Below, one piece after another: positions 48,001-55,571 of a stretch of 64,000 nt of DNA; the first letter of the stretch is position 1, and every line of letters starts with the position of its first letter. Made by a program: the position numbers and the translations under genes. Where the stretch lies: NCBI GenBank assembly GCA_019096065.1, contig JAGUCH010000004.1:8122001-8186000 (forward strand), read 5' to 3'. The notes under the pieces are model-generated. The model saw only the letters and a program-made list of their open reading frames with translations, had not been told where the DNA came from and made no database searches. The DNA is from Paracyclopina nana. Lineage: Eukaryota; Arthropoda; Copepoda; Cyclopoida; Cyclopettidae.

Positions 48001-48887
48001 CTGAGAAGAGCGCTGAGCCCCGACCGCTTGCACCCGAGGTCGGCGGAGGCTGGCAAAAAGTCCATTTCGCCACTGTGTACTCCGCCACTGATTGTGAATA
48101 CCACTCCCAAAATGACCCAGACGACAACAAGGCCCAGTTCAATCCTTAGCTCCTCCTCAGAGGTCAGCCCGTTGCCTTCAAGGGCTCTCCATACGACTCC
48201 GTCGATGACCTCCACACCTTCGGCCTCACCTGAAGTCGCAGAGGCTGCTCCGCCTCCTCAGGTAACAAGTTTTGCTTTTCAACCAGTTATCGGACCTTGT
48301 TAAATATTGAAGAGCCTTTGTGTTTTTCTGACTTGTCCTCTTTAAAAATGTCTCTGTGAAGCTCATCCTTGTTGAGAGGGGAAATAGCATTAAACTGCTC
48401 GCAACTGTTAACCTTTCTATTTTTTCAGGTTGTTTTGCGAAAGCATCCAAAGCAAAGTTTAAGCCAACCGACAATTCCAGAAGAAGGCCCTGAAGAGGAA
48501 GCAGCAGAAGCTTCAGCTTCAACTTCACCAACTTCGCCATTGACGACAATCAGCAGCAGTTTCAAGCCAAAACCTGAATTGAAGGCAGTCAAAAATCTGG
48601 CCCTTGAGCTGGGCGCATTTAGTAGCTCGAAAAAGGCTGACACACCAGAGCAGAGTTTGGAGAGCACCAAGTCTCCAAAGTTGACCCGAACAGAGTCGCT
48701 TGGTGAACGGACAATGCAAAAAATCTCAAAGGTCATTCGAGGATCCTCGAGGTCAGACTCTCGGTCGAAAAAGTCGAGAGAGGCCAGCCTAAGTCCGCAA
48801 GGCTGCAAGGACAAGGACGCAAAGGCCGTCAAGAAGGATCTGAGCAGCAAGGAGAAGAGGGACTTGTACAAGGACCACAGATCATGA
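17691..48887 (+). CDS. MAST-family Ser/Thr kinase (whole gene, reference isoform)
   Basis: Microtubule-associated serine/threonine kinase, an AGC kinase. Exons: 17691-18075, 18315-18394, 42859-43116, 43251-43495, 44223-44474, 44609-45274, 45364-45682, 45745-47833, 47894-48261 and 48429-48887. All join in frame with GT/AG borders and total 1,706 residues. Domain order: disordered N-terminus with the conserved [21 protein letters not shown] block (about 140-160); MAST pre-kinase domain (about 250-530); kinase (about 563-836) with [14 protein letters not shown] lysine, [14 protein letters not shown] and APEV, so catalytically intact; PDZ (about 1160-1252) with the GFGF carboxylate loop; basic/serine-rich tail. 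MAST kinases bind microtubules and membrane-associated partners through PDZ. The gene symbol is left blank because I cannot tell which family member it matches. The second intron is 24.5 kb and packed with satellites. Confidence 0.9.
18315..18394 (+). CDS. MAST exon with [12 protein letters not shown] motif
   Basis: Bounded by TTCTTTTTCAG and AAGTCTG|GTAGGA, entering in phase 1 and leaving in phase 0. It encodes [20 protein letters not shown], nearly identical to the block before KELSL in vertebrate MAST2/4. This is the strongest evidence that the coding gene extends across the huge intron, since KELSL resumes at 42859. Confidence 0.9.
18734..18768 (+). repeat. (GA)n microsatellite
   Basis: About 14 uninterrupted GA dinucleotides, then GTGAGAG. 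It lies inside a 146-codon frame (18620-19060) that I regard as chance because the repeat supplies its ERERER run. Confidence 0.85.
19061..19995. other. Intronic stretch, nothing recognised
   Basis: No repeat or coding signal that I can support. Overlapping frames between 19450 and 20016 lack family features. Confidence 0.5.
20020..20200 (+). repeat. Short GGTCCAAAAGTA repeat
   Basis: About ten copies of a roughly 12-bp unit (GTTGGTCCAAA / GTAGGTCCAAA / GTTGATCCAAA). It shares the GGTCCA core with other minisatellites in this locus. Confidence 0.65.
20745..21230 (+). repeat. Two adjoining 19-bp minisatellites
   Basis: From about 20780 to 20960 the unit is CCTAAAAGCCCAAATAGGT (19 bp, about eight imperfect copies). 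From about 20965 to 21215 it changes to AGATCTCAATAGTCCAAAT (also 19 bp, about 13 nearly identical copies). The second shares the CCAAATAG portion and looks like a freshly amplified descendant of the first. Each unit of the second carries an AGATCT palindrome. Confidence 0.85.
21240..23320. other. Intronic stretch, nothing recognised
   Basis: AT-rich sequence with isolated short frames on both strands. No repeat array or gene that I can support. Confidence 0.5.
23325..23720 (+). repeat. TATTGGGACA-rich degenerate repeat
   Basis: CTATTGGGAC(A/C) recurs about ten times, often paired with AAAATGTGCAAATTG and CATGCAC at roughly 50-60 bp intervals. It starts with GTTACTGGGACAT (23331), which recurs inverted at 34782-34794. 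Confidence 0.7.
23734..23942 (+). repeat. 15-bp minisatellite GGGCCAGTAGACTTT
   Basis: About 13-14 tandem copies. Because the unit is a multiple of three, several frames stay open on both strands (for example GPVDF repeats); these are not taken as genes. One copy has an inserted T (TTGGTGCCAG), shifting the frame. Confidence 0.9.
23981..24136 (+). repeat. 23-bp minisatellite, CCCAATAAAAAGTGTGCTTTTGT
   Basis: About seven copies. The first two have AGAAAGAG in place of AAAAAGTG. The unit includes a TCCCAAT portion, the complement of the ATTGGGA motif to its left. Confidence 0.85.
24215..26135 (+). repeat. Satellite with ~169-bp monomer (about 11 copies)
   Basis: GACTTTGCCTCACATTT recurs near 24391, 24560, 24729, 24900, 25069, 25239, 25409, 25578, 25735 and 25905. 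Each monomer contains TTGCCTCAAATTATCAG, CATTTTGACTCAAAATTGA, TTTCGCGTTTTCTTAGCAG and GCGATGCGCAAG. Two monomer types differ in the last third: CTTGCAAACCAATCATGAGTC versus TCTAACAAAATCAGAATGTGTC. The last partial copy abuts the 210-bp array directly, and GATGCGCAAGCTTTTGCTCTAG at the junction is still of the 169-bp type. Confidence 0.9.
26160..34315 (+). repeat. Satellite with 210-bp monomer (about 38 copies)
   Basis: Near-identical monomers are spaced exactly 210 bp from about 26.2 to 34.1 kb, with truncated ends. Each carries CTTTGTTGGGACATTCC, AAAATGGTCC and three or four copies of TGAGTCA/TGACTCA. Most contain a 64-codon frame (M(T/S)(Q/H)VPE...SKSSI) that I treat as incidental. Monomer variants recur in the order A-B-C-D-E(x5)-F, giving a 2,100-bp higher-order unit; one unit lacks B. 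Exceptions: a 1-bp deletion with substitutions at about 32760, a short deletion near 33837, and a 13-bp deletion in the last copy near 34150. Confidence 0.95.
34316..34840. repeat. Degenerate TTGGGACA/TCCCAATA segment
   Basis: Follows the 210-bp array. GTTGGGACATTTTA, TTATTGGGACAAATGC, CTATTGGGACATTTTAG and then the complement GTCCCAATAGCCC twice, ending in ATGTCCCAGTAAC (34782-34794). That is the inverted counterpart of the left edge at 23331. Confidence 0.6.
34842..34868. repeat. Alternating CG tract
   Basis: ATGCGCGCGCGCGCGCGCTC in AT-rich DNA. A potential Z-DNA segment. Confidence 0.7.
35175..35860 (+). repeat. Series of CGTTA/TAACG hairpins
   Basis: Five small palindromes, each followed by GGTTT: starting near 35297, 35447, 35572, 35711 and 35837, plus a half-site (TTTAACGGTTTTGAC) near 35183. 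The best is CCGTTAATTGTTAACGG (35711-35727); the last is CGTTAACGTTAACG. Sequence between them is not well conserved. Confidence 0.8.
35870..36965. other. Intronic stretch with TTGGGACA cluster
   Basis: No gene. Between 36330 and 36530, TTTGGGACA(TT) recurs about eight times at irregular spacing. The rest shows nothing I can support. Confidence 0.5.
36988..37330 (+). repeat. 19-bp minisatellite TTGTGAATTTGGGACAAAA
   Basis: About 17-18 copies, nearly all identical. On the - strand the three frames all stay open ([19 protein letters not shown]) because 19 bp cycles the frames; none is a gene. The unit contains TTTGGGACA. Confidence 0.95.
37378..37480 (+). repeat. 19-bp minisatellite TTTTTGGACCAAATTGACC
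   Basis: Four to five copies following the previous array, with the GGACC/GGTCC core shared with the arrays at 16.7 and 20.0 kb. Confidence 0.85.
37500..38620. other. Intronic stretch with GCGCTGTTAC motifs
   Basis: Between 37858 and 38090, GCGCTGTT and its complement AACAGCGC recur (37860, 37887, 37917, 38064), giving weak inverted repeats. No gene is seen. Confidence 0.5.
38630..38676. repeat. 47-bp palindrome (copy 1)
   Basis: Arms ACCCGCTTCGTTCACCTCC and GGAGGTGGACGAAACGGGT pair at 17 of 19 positions around a 9-base loop. Same family as the palindrome at 39110. Confidence 0.8.
39110..39152. repeat. 43-bp perfect palindrome (copy 2)
   Basis: ACCCGTTTCGTCCACCTC pairs perfectly (18 bp) with GAGGTGGACGAAACGGGT across a 7-base loop. 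The right arm is almost identical to that of copy 1, 480 bp away. Confidence 0.9.
39160..40468. other. Intronic stretch, nothing recognised
   Basis: No coding frame or repeat that I can support. Presumably includes the promoter region of the next candidate exon. Confidence 0.5.
40469..40768 (+). CDS. Candidate MAST alternative first exon
   Basis: ATG with A at -3 and G at +4, 100 codons, then TTTAATG|GTAATT in phase 0, which matches the phase-0 KELSL exon at 42859. The base composition (many CG dinucleotides) differs from the surrounding AT-rich intron. The peptide is polar with serine/arginine clusters ([21 protein letters not shown]). Human MAST1 and MAST3 have short unique N-termini joined near the same place, so an additional start here is plausible. 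Confidence 0.55.
40769..41600. other. Intronic stretch, nothing recognised
   Basis: AT-rich. No repeat or coding frame that I can support. Confidence 0.5.
41603..41790. promoter_or_regulatory. CpG-rich putative promoter
   Basis: A GC-rich block in AT-rich intron: GCGCGCGCGCC, ACGCGCGCGCG, several GGGCGGG (Sp1/KLF-type) boxes and a 16-bp palindrome GGCGGGCCGGCCCGCC (41753-41768). It ends about 100 bp before the ATG at 41893. No TATA box is obvious. The open frames across it are compositional artefacts. Confidence 0.5.
41893..42525 (+). CDS. Candidate MAST alternative first exons
   Basis: Exon a (41893-41952) encodes 20 residues ([20 protein letters not shown]) and ends at AAG|GTAAAC in phase 0. 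Exon b probably begins at 42052 after TCTCATCAAG (an alternative acceptor at 41995 would leave only a 42-nt intron) and ends at CAGTTCAAG|GTTAGG (42525) in phase 0, matching the KELSL exon at 42859. Exon b is acidic first ([12 protein letters not shown]), then serine-rich, ending [20 protein letters not shown] and SLQQFK. This resembles the SxSDSxLRR stretch of MAST-like N-termini. Exon a is much less certain than exon b. Confidence 0.6.
42595..42812. repeat. ~215-bp intronic inverted repeat
   Basis: Left arm (about 42597-42683) and right arm (about 42731-42807) are complementary with a few mismatches and indels: GCAAGTTTTGGCA, AGCTCATGACATCAT, and AAATTGGATTTTCTGGC each occur on both arms. 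The loop is about 50 bp. It lies 50 bp before the KELSL exon acceptor. Likely a MITE or similar hairpin. Confidence 0.85.
42859..43116 (+). CDS. MAST exon KELSL...[10 protein letters not shown]
   Basis: Enters in phase 0 after TTTTGCTGCAG and leaves in phase 0 at GTTTCG|GTGAGA. Encodes [29 protein letters not shown] and [20 protein letters not shown], which are closely conserved among MAST1-4. It is the common exon onto which all proposed N-termini converge. Confidence 0.95.
43251..43495 (+). CDS. MAST exon, start of pre-kinase domain
   Basis: TTTTTCAG|TCTCAG to CTTAG|GTACAA, phase 0 in, phase 2 out. Encodes [29 protein letters not shown] and [11 protein letters not shown], the serine-rich boundary before the MAST-specific domain. 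It carries a roughly 20-residue insert ([19 protein letters not shown]) relative to the vertebrate proteins I recall. Confidence 0.93.
43496..44222. other. MAST intron (727 nt)
   Basis: No gene or repeat of note. Ends with GCTATTTTCAG. Confidence 0.8.
44223..44474 (+). CDS. MAST pre-kinase domain exon
   Basis: Acceptor ATTTTCAG, donor ATCCAG|GTACAA, phase 2 both sides. Encodes [20 protein letters not shown], followed by [17 protein letters not shown], the hallmark of the MAST pre-PK (DUF1908) helical domain that precedes the kinase. Confidence 0.95.
44609..45274 (+). CDS. MAST exon, pre-kinase end and kinase N-lobe
   Basis: Contains [34 protein letters not shown], a variable acidic/serine linker, then the kinase start [19 protein letters not shown] with the glycine loop and [15 protein letters not shown] with the catalytic lysine. 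Leaves in phase 2 at TTTTGCAG|GTACAT, completing a serine with the next exon (MFCSFET). Confidence 0.96.
45364..45682 (+). CDS. MAST exon, catalytic loop and DFG
   Basis: Encodes [20 protein letters not shown], the catalytic [12 protein letters not shown] and [13 protein letters not shown]. All catalytic residues (HRD aspartate, DFG aspartate) are present. Ends at GATAAACAG|GTAAGC, phase 0. Confidence 0.97.
45745..47833 (+). CDS. MAST exon, kinase C-lobe, linker and PDZ
   Basis: A 2,089-nt exon. Begins [20 protein letters not shown] (a Phe where vertebrate MASTs have Cys before GTPE, as I recall) and finishes the kinase domain and its tail ([20 protein letters not shown]). A long serine-rich linker follows, with [12 protein letters not shown] and [13 protein letters not shown], conserved marks just before PDZ. 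PDZ spans about 47020-47295 ([18 protein letters not shown] through LETTSIK), then a basic region ([21 protein letters not shown]) and [21 protein letters not shown]. Ends in phase 1 at ATACCAG|GTATAA. Reading through the next 60-nt intron would add 12 residues and stop. Confidence 0.97.
47894..48261 (+). CDS. MAST exon with [14 protein letters not shown]
   Basis: Acceptor TTTCATTTTAG, phase 1 in, phase 0 out at CCTCAG|GTAACA. Encodes [20 protein letters not shown], the conserved tail motif of MAST1-4, then a low-complexity serine/threonine/proline stretch. Confidence 0.93.
48429..48887 (+). CDS. MAST last coding exon
   Basis: Acceptor TATTTTTTCAG, phase 0. A polar tail with acidic ([11 protein letters not shown]) then strongly basic segments ending [12 protein letters not shown] and TGA. 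No known domain. The tail is shorter than in many vertebrate MASTs. Confidence 0.88.
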   Translation, partial: VVLRKHPKQSLSQPTIPEEGPEEEAAEASASTSPTSPLTTISSSFKPKPELKAVKNLALELGAFSSSKKADTPEQSLESTKSPKLTRTESLGERTMQKISKVIRGSSRSDSRSKKSREASLSPQGCKDKDAKAVKKDLSSKEKRDLYKDHRS

Positions 48888-49002
48888 AGGACCGGTTAAT
48901 TTATTCTTATTATTATTTGGAAGAAAACAAACAGAAAAAATGTTGCTACTACACCGAATAATCACTCATCTCTCTATGTTTGTTGTTTACTGATGTTCTA
49001 CT

Positions 49003-49008
49003 AATAAA
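49003..49008 (+). terminator. Poly(A) signal of the MAST gene
   Basis: AATAAA, 115 nt after the stop codon. Confidence 0.65.
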
Positions 49009-49009
49009 G

Positions 49010-50055
49010 GAGCAAACCCAACTAGGAAAATTAAGGGTCAGAATGATGCTGACATGTTCAGAATATCGAGCTGATTTATCTACAAAATCTTAACAAACAT
49101 CTTCTATACTGGTACATTCATGTTAGCCAATCTGGAGATGCAAGCTTCAGGAAGACTGACTTTAAATGAATTGTTATCGCGATAACTTTACCCACTCATG
49201 TCAGCAAAAATGTCGCTTCTACATTTGGTAAAATGACCGAGGCCCATCTACAGTTGCATTCTGTTATGTTTTCAACAGCTTTACTCGAAAGCTTGCTAAG
49301 AAAGTGATGCTATTTTTTTTGCTTGTTGAAAACTTGTCTTTGCATGGAGCTTGAAAAAGGTCGCGAATTCAGGCCTTGCTGCCCTTTGTGGCCTCATTGG
49401 CCTCTTACAGCCTTGCATTACAGGAAATATGTATATTCTAATAATATTTAAACATAATGAATTGTCTTGCTCTCGTTTTTGCCAATTCAGGTCTTGTAAG
49501 GCTTGTAGGGATCTTAGTAGATGTCCATGCTTTGTGTTGATGCTAGTTGTGGGGAATTGGGGAATTTGTCATCCAAATTAAGGGTTGATGAATTTCTGCC
49601 CCTCTCCTGAGTCAAAACCTTAAAAATTAAGTGTTTAGTCACATGACTTCCTTCCTTTATAATTTTGTAATGCCTTACCTTTGCACTCTCCCTAGAAAAT
49701 TATCTCTATCAAGGGTATTTGCTTGATGTTCTTCAGCTCAGGAAGGTCTTGCTTTGCCTTGGAAGGCTTTTATTGATGAAGAACCACCATGTGTTCAACT
49801 GGCAAACTTTTAATTTTCAAATAGCTTGCCACAACCAAAATGTCTGCTGATGGCCGGCTCCAAGCTGATTTCGGCAAAATTCCAGATCATTCTTGCTCAG
49901 AAAGGGATCGTCAGATTTACTACATTTTGAATTAAGGTTTGTTAGAAAAACTGTTGGTTTCATGTAAGAAAACATGCATTCAGGACAATTAGCATCATCT
50001 CCAGATTTTTGGTAGAAATCTGTTGCAATCATCCACATGAAATGTCACAGATTTC
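49010..50055. other. Intergenic, no gene seen
   Basis: Only short unconvincing frames on both strands. Confidence 0.5.
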
Positions 50056-50060
50056 CTGTA

Positions 50061-50125
50061 GTAAACTTGTTCATGAAAAATATAGAAAATAGTTGAAAAC
50101 ATGTATGTGACATGAACAAGTTTAC
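50061..50125. repeat. Perfect 15-bp hairpin
   Basis: GTAAACTTGTTCATG (50061-50075) pairs perfectly with CATGAACAAGTTTAC (50111-50125) across a 35-base AT-rich loop, about 75 bp from the left end of the foldback element. Confidence 0.8.
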
Positions 50126-50329
50126 GCCAGATTTCTAACCGGTAGAAATGTCAGCAGAATTGCCGTAAACCAGAAGATAGGGATAGAGCAGCAAAAAAAT
50201 TGTTAGAATACACATCAAAAAATTGGCAGTGGCCAGATAACCAGCGCACAGAAATCCCGAAATCACACAATGCACACACCAGCCTCATTAACCATAGAAA
50301 CACACAGAAATCCCAAAATCACACATTGC

Positions 50330-51620
50330 ACACAACCTCACTCATCTCACGTGCCTCATCAGCCTCACTCACCTCATCAACCTCACTCACCTCATCAACC
50401 TCACTCACCTCACAATCCTCATCAACCTCACTCACCTCACTCACCTCACTCTCCTCACAATCCTCACTCACCTCATCAACCTCACAATCCTCATCAACCT
50501 CACAATCCTCATCAACCTCACTCACCTCACTCGCCTCATCAACCACACAATCCTCATCAACCTCACTCACCTCACAATCCTCATCAACCTCACTCACCTC
50601 ACTCGCCTCATCAACCTCACTCACCTCACTCGCCTCATCAACCTCACTCACCTCATCAACCTCATCAACCTCACTCACCTCACTCGCCTCATCAACCTCA
50701 CTCACCTCACAATCCTCATCAACCTCACTCACCTCACTCACCTCATCAACCTCACTCACCTCACAATCCTCATCAACCTCACTCACCTCACAATCCTCAT
50801 CAACCTCACTCACCTCACTTGCCTCATCAACCTCAGTCACCTCACAATCCTCATCAACCTCACTCACCTCACTCGCCTCATCAACCTCACTCACCTCACA
50901 ATCCTCATCAACCTCACTCACCTCACTCGCCTCATCAACCTCACTCACCTCATCAACCTCACTCACCTCACAATCCTCATCAACCTCACTCACCTCACTT
51001 GCCTCATCAACCTCACTCACCTCACAATCCTCATTAACCTCACTCACCTCACTCGCCTCATCAACCTCACTCACCTCACAATCCTCATCAACCTCACTCA
51101 CCTCACTAGCCTCATCAACCTCACTCACCTCATCAACCTCACTCACCTCACTCACCTCATCAACCTCACTCACCTCACAATCCTCATCAACCTCACTCAC
51201 CTCACTATCCTCATCAACCTCACTCACCTCACTCGCCTCATCAACCTCACTCACCTCATCAACCTCACTCACCTCACAATCCTCATCAACCTCACTCACC
51301 TCACAATCCTCATCAACCTCACTCACCTCACTCGCCTCATCAACCTCACTCACCTCACTCGCCTCATCAACCTCACTCACCTCATCAACCTCACTCACCT
51401 CACAATCCTCATCAACCTCACTCACCTCACAATCCTCATCAACCTCACTCACCTCACAATCCTCATCAACCTCACTCACCTCACTTGCCTCATCAACCTC
51501 ACTCACCTCACTCGCCTCATCAACCTCACTCACCTCACAATCTTCATCAACCTCACTCGCCTCATCAACCTCACTCACCTCACAATCTTCATCAACCTCA
51601 CTCACCTCACTCGCGCTTTA
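50330..51620 (+). repeat. CCTCATCAACCTCACTCA minisatellite (left arm)
   Basis: A 1.3-kb array of 6-, 9- and 12-base modules (CCTCACTCA, CCTCATCAA, CCTCACAAT, CCTCACTCG) in multiples of three, so long frames stay open on both strands (for example STSLTSQSS and SEVDEDCE repeats). These are not taken as genes. Almost pure pyrimidine/adenine on the + strand. Confidence 0.95.
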
Positions 51621-54600
51621 GTGCACTATATCTCGATGAACAGTAGATCATTTTTTTATTTCATAGCAAACTTGATATCTCCACTTTTTCTTGCACTACT
51701 TCTTAACGAAAAGCTCTTTGTAGTACCTGGTACATGGCACTGTACTTAAAACTCGGTAAGCATGCCAAAATTCGAAAAATGTTCCGATTTTGGATCTCTT
51801 TACAGTTTTGGAAAAGGGAGATCAAAATGACCACTTTTTAATACATTGTAAACAAGATATCTTTGCGCCTTGTCTCCGTAAAACTCAGCAGTTAGGCTGT
51901 TATTAAGCGGTAAACTTTGGCACGCGATATCTCCGGTTCTATACAAGATACTATCTGGCTCCAACTTGATACTGTGATGTCAGGGCTCTACAAGTTTTAT
52001 TAGTAGTCGCTTTTAAGTCTTCAAATTCATGAAAAAGTCAAAGAAGGACTTAAAGGAAGACTTGGCAGGAAGGATTGCCCCTTATCCGTCATTTTTAGCC
52101 CCAAAAACAGCCCAAATTCGGAATGTAATATTCAGATGCGAATCCGCAAAAATACGAAAAGCAAAACTACTGATTTTAGTTAAACCACGCTGATTCTGGT
52201 TAAACAAAACGCTACAAGAATGCCTACTTTGGAACAGCCATTTTTGCCCATGTTTTGAGCCGCCACATTAAGAAGACAAGGCCTTCATTTTCTTTGCAGT
52301 CTTTATGCTAGCTAAATAAGTAAAGTGGCACTTCCATTACCCAAATTCGGGCCCAAAATGGACAAGTAAACAAAGACTCTATATCTCAGCAACAGTGCGT
52401 CTCAGCTCACTTCTTTTTGCGGCTATGAATTCGTCTTGACATTCTCTATCACTTTTATTAGTACTTTTAAAGTCTCTCAGCGCATTTTCAGTTACGAAGT
52501 TCTGTACAGCTGAGAGCTTAGCGCTATCTCAGCCTGTATTTGTCCGATTTTAAAACTGTTTACTTCTATGAAATCCTGAGACTCAGCAGATCAATTTTTT
52601 ATTTCATAGCAAACGTGATATCTCCACTTTTATTAACGCTTCTCCTGAACGAAAAGCTCTATGTTGTACGTAGTACATAAGGCTGCGTTTCATCCATCTA
52701 TTCAATGCCAAAATTAGAAAAATGCACCGATTTTGGAGCTATTTACAGTTTTGGAAATGGGAGATCAAACTGAACACTTTTTATTAGTAAATCATTCAAG
52801 CAACTCAGCTAGAAGTCTCCGCAAAACTCAGCAGTTAGGCTTCTATTAAGCAGTAAACTTTGGCGCGCGATATCTCCGGTTCTAGACCAGATATCTGGCT
52901 CAAATTTGAACCTATGAAGTCAGGGCCATCAGCTCTACAAGGTATATTAGTAGTCAAATACCGTGGACCAACTTTTATTTGATCGGCCAAAAGTTGACGC
53001 GATCCGTTTTTCGCGGAAAAATTATACTCTAGAATGCAATTAAGTCTTCAAATTCATGAAAAAGTCCAAGAAAACAATAAGAGGAACACTTGGCTGCATG
53101 AATCCCCCTATTTCGAGCTGTTTTAAGCCCCCAAAACTCAAAAATTCGGGCTCAAAAGCAAAAGTAAAAAAGACTATATAGTAAACTTTGGCGCGCGATA
53201 TCTCAGCAACGTCTCAGCACCCATGAATTCGTCTTGACATTCTCTATCACTTTTATTGGTACTCAAAGTCTCTCAGCGCACTTTCATTGCGAAGTTGTGT
53301 ACTGCTCAGAGCTCAGCGCTATCTCAGCAACGGAGCATCTCAGCACAATTCAATTTACGGTTTTGAAGCCAGGCTGATCTCCTCTACAACTTTGTACTTC
53401 ATAGTCAAGTCCATAAAATGACTTGGGAAAAAGTTGAGTTTTCCCAAGGGGGTAGCCTTAGAAAAAGTGGCCGATTTTCCAAAGTGCTCCGATCCAGCTG
53501 AAACTTGGTACGACTGGTCTCCGTCACATTTTGAGCAGATAATCTCAAGTCAACATAAGTCCAAAAACGCTCAGCAGTTGAGTTATTCAGCCTCCCATTT
53601 GACCCCATTTTCAGAACTTTGCTTAATAACTCAGCAGAATGATGAGATATATGAAATGCCTTTACTGATAAATGATCACTGTCTTATGAGCTATTAGAAA
53701 GTGTCATCAGTTTTTTTCACAGCTAAGCTGGTTCTCTGCTGAGCAGGGTTTTATGCTGAGCATATCTAGCTAAATAACTCCGCTGCTGAGCTGCTGAGCG
53801 CCAAAACCTTTGGTGTGCTGACTCATGGCATCTAGTAAATCATTTGTACCAAGTCTCAGCCAAATCGGAGAACTCAGCGAAAAAGTGCACTTTTTCTTGG
53901 GGCTCAGCAGTAGTAAACTTTGACGATCCATATCTCAGCAACGGAGCGTCACAGCTCAGATCAATTTACTGTTCTGAAGTCGTGCTGAGCTCCTCTACAA
54001 CTTTGGACTTCAAAGTCAAGTCCACAAGTCCACTTCCAAGTCCGCTTGTTCTGTACTGCTCAGCGCTCAGCGCTATCTCCGCTCATAGTTGTCCGATTTT
54101 AAAACTGTTTACACTTTTGGAATCCAGAGACTCAGCAAAACAAACTTTTATATCATAGTAAAGTTGATATTTCCACTTTTACACCCGCCAGTTCTGAACG
54201 AAACGCTCTATGTAGTACGAAGTACATAAAGCTGCCGTTTTATCCGTCTAATCAATGCCAAAATTCGAAAAAAGCTCCGATTTTGAAGCTCTCTACAGTT
54301 TTGGAAATGAGAGCTCAAACTGTACACTTTTTATTACATAGTAAACAAGATAGCTCCGCTAGAAGTCTCCGCAAAACTCAGCAGTTGGGCTGCTATTAAG
54401 CGGTAAACTTTGGCGCGCGATATCTCCGGTTCTAGACTAGATATCTGGAACCAATTTGATTCTATGAAGTCAGGGCAACCTCCTCTACAAGGCTTATTAG
54501 TAGTCAAAGTCCGCATTTCAACTTTAAATTGATCGCTCGAAATTTGATGCGATCCGTTTTTCGCGTAAAATTCCACTCTAGAAAGCTGTAAATTGCTCAT

Positions 54601-55571
54601 GAAAAAGTCCAAGAAAACAATAAGAGGAAGACTGGCAACAAGAATTGCCCCATTTCTAGCACCCCAAAACAAGCCAAATTCGGGCCCAAGATGAAAAGTA
54701 AACAAAGTCTCTATGTAGTAAATTTCGGGGAGCGATATCTCAGCAACGGAGAGTCTCAGCTTACTGCTTTTTGAACCCATGGATTCGTCTTGACATTCTC
54801 TATAACAATTATAACAAAGTCCCTCAGCGCATTTTCGTTTACGAAGTTCTGTAGTGCTGAGCGCTCAGCGCTATCTCCGCTCGCAGTAGTCCGATCTTAA
54901 AACTGTTACATTTTTGGAATCCAGAGACTCAGCATAACAAAGTTTTATATCATAATAAAGTTGATATCTCCACTTTTGGACCCGCTAATTCTTAACGAAA
55001 CGCTCAATGTAGTACGTTGTACATAAGGCTGCGTTTCATCCGTCTAATCAATGCCAAAATTCGAAAAATGCCCCGATTTTGAAACTATTTACAGTTTTAG
55101 AAACGGGAGGCCAAACCGAACACTTTTTGTTACATAGTAAACAAGATAGCTCCGCTAGAAGTCTCCGCAAAACTCAGCAGTTAGGCTGCTATTAAGCGGT
55201 AAACTTTGGCGCGCGATATCTCCGGTTCTAGACTAGATATCTGGAACCAATTTGATTCTATGAAGTCAGGGCAACCTCCTCTACAAGGCTTATTAGTAGT
55301 CAAAGCCCGCATTTCAACTTTAAATCGATCGCACGAAATTCGACGCGAACCGTTTTTCGCGGAAAATTCCACTCTAGAACGCCATAAAATTCATTAAAAA
55401 GTCAACGAAAAGACTGCAAGACAGACTTAGGAGTAAAAATTCCCCCGTTTCCAGCTGTTTTAGCCCCAAAAAGACAAAAAATTCGGGCTTAAAAGGAAAA
55501 TATATCTGCTTTTACTTGGGCTAATTTTAATCATTACCGAGTTTTAAGTACTGGGTTATGTAATACAAGGC
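51621..55571. repeat. Loop of the foldback element: degenerate tandem modules
   Basis: Related modules carry GTAAACTTTGGCGCGCGATATCTC (or variants) near 51909, 52853, 53180, 53908, 54411, 54716 and 55198, alternating with GATATCTCCACTTTT, AACGAAACGCTCTATGTAGTAC and CTCAGCGCTATCTC. The copies at 54.4 and 55.2 kb are 788 bp apart and nearly identical. No coding gene; frames at 54334-54780 and 55181-55372 are the same repeat read on the - strand. Confidence 0.8.

Noticed and set aside
50200..51621. 473-codon Ser/Thr/Leu and 428-codon acidic frames
   Set aside because: Codon-multiple minisatellite keeps all frames open on both strands; the same sequence recurs inverted at 55.6-57.0 kb as an element arm.
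51837..55571. - strand frames of 63-148 codons in the foldback loop
   Set aside because: Both are the same degenerate repeat module; no recognisable transposase residues.
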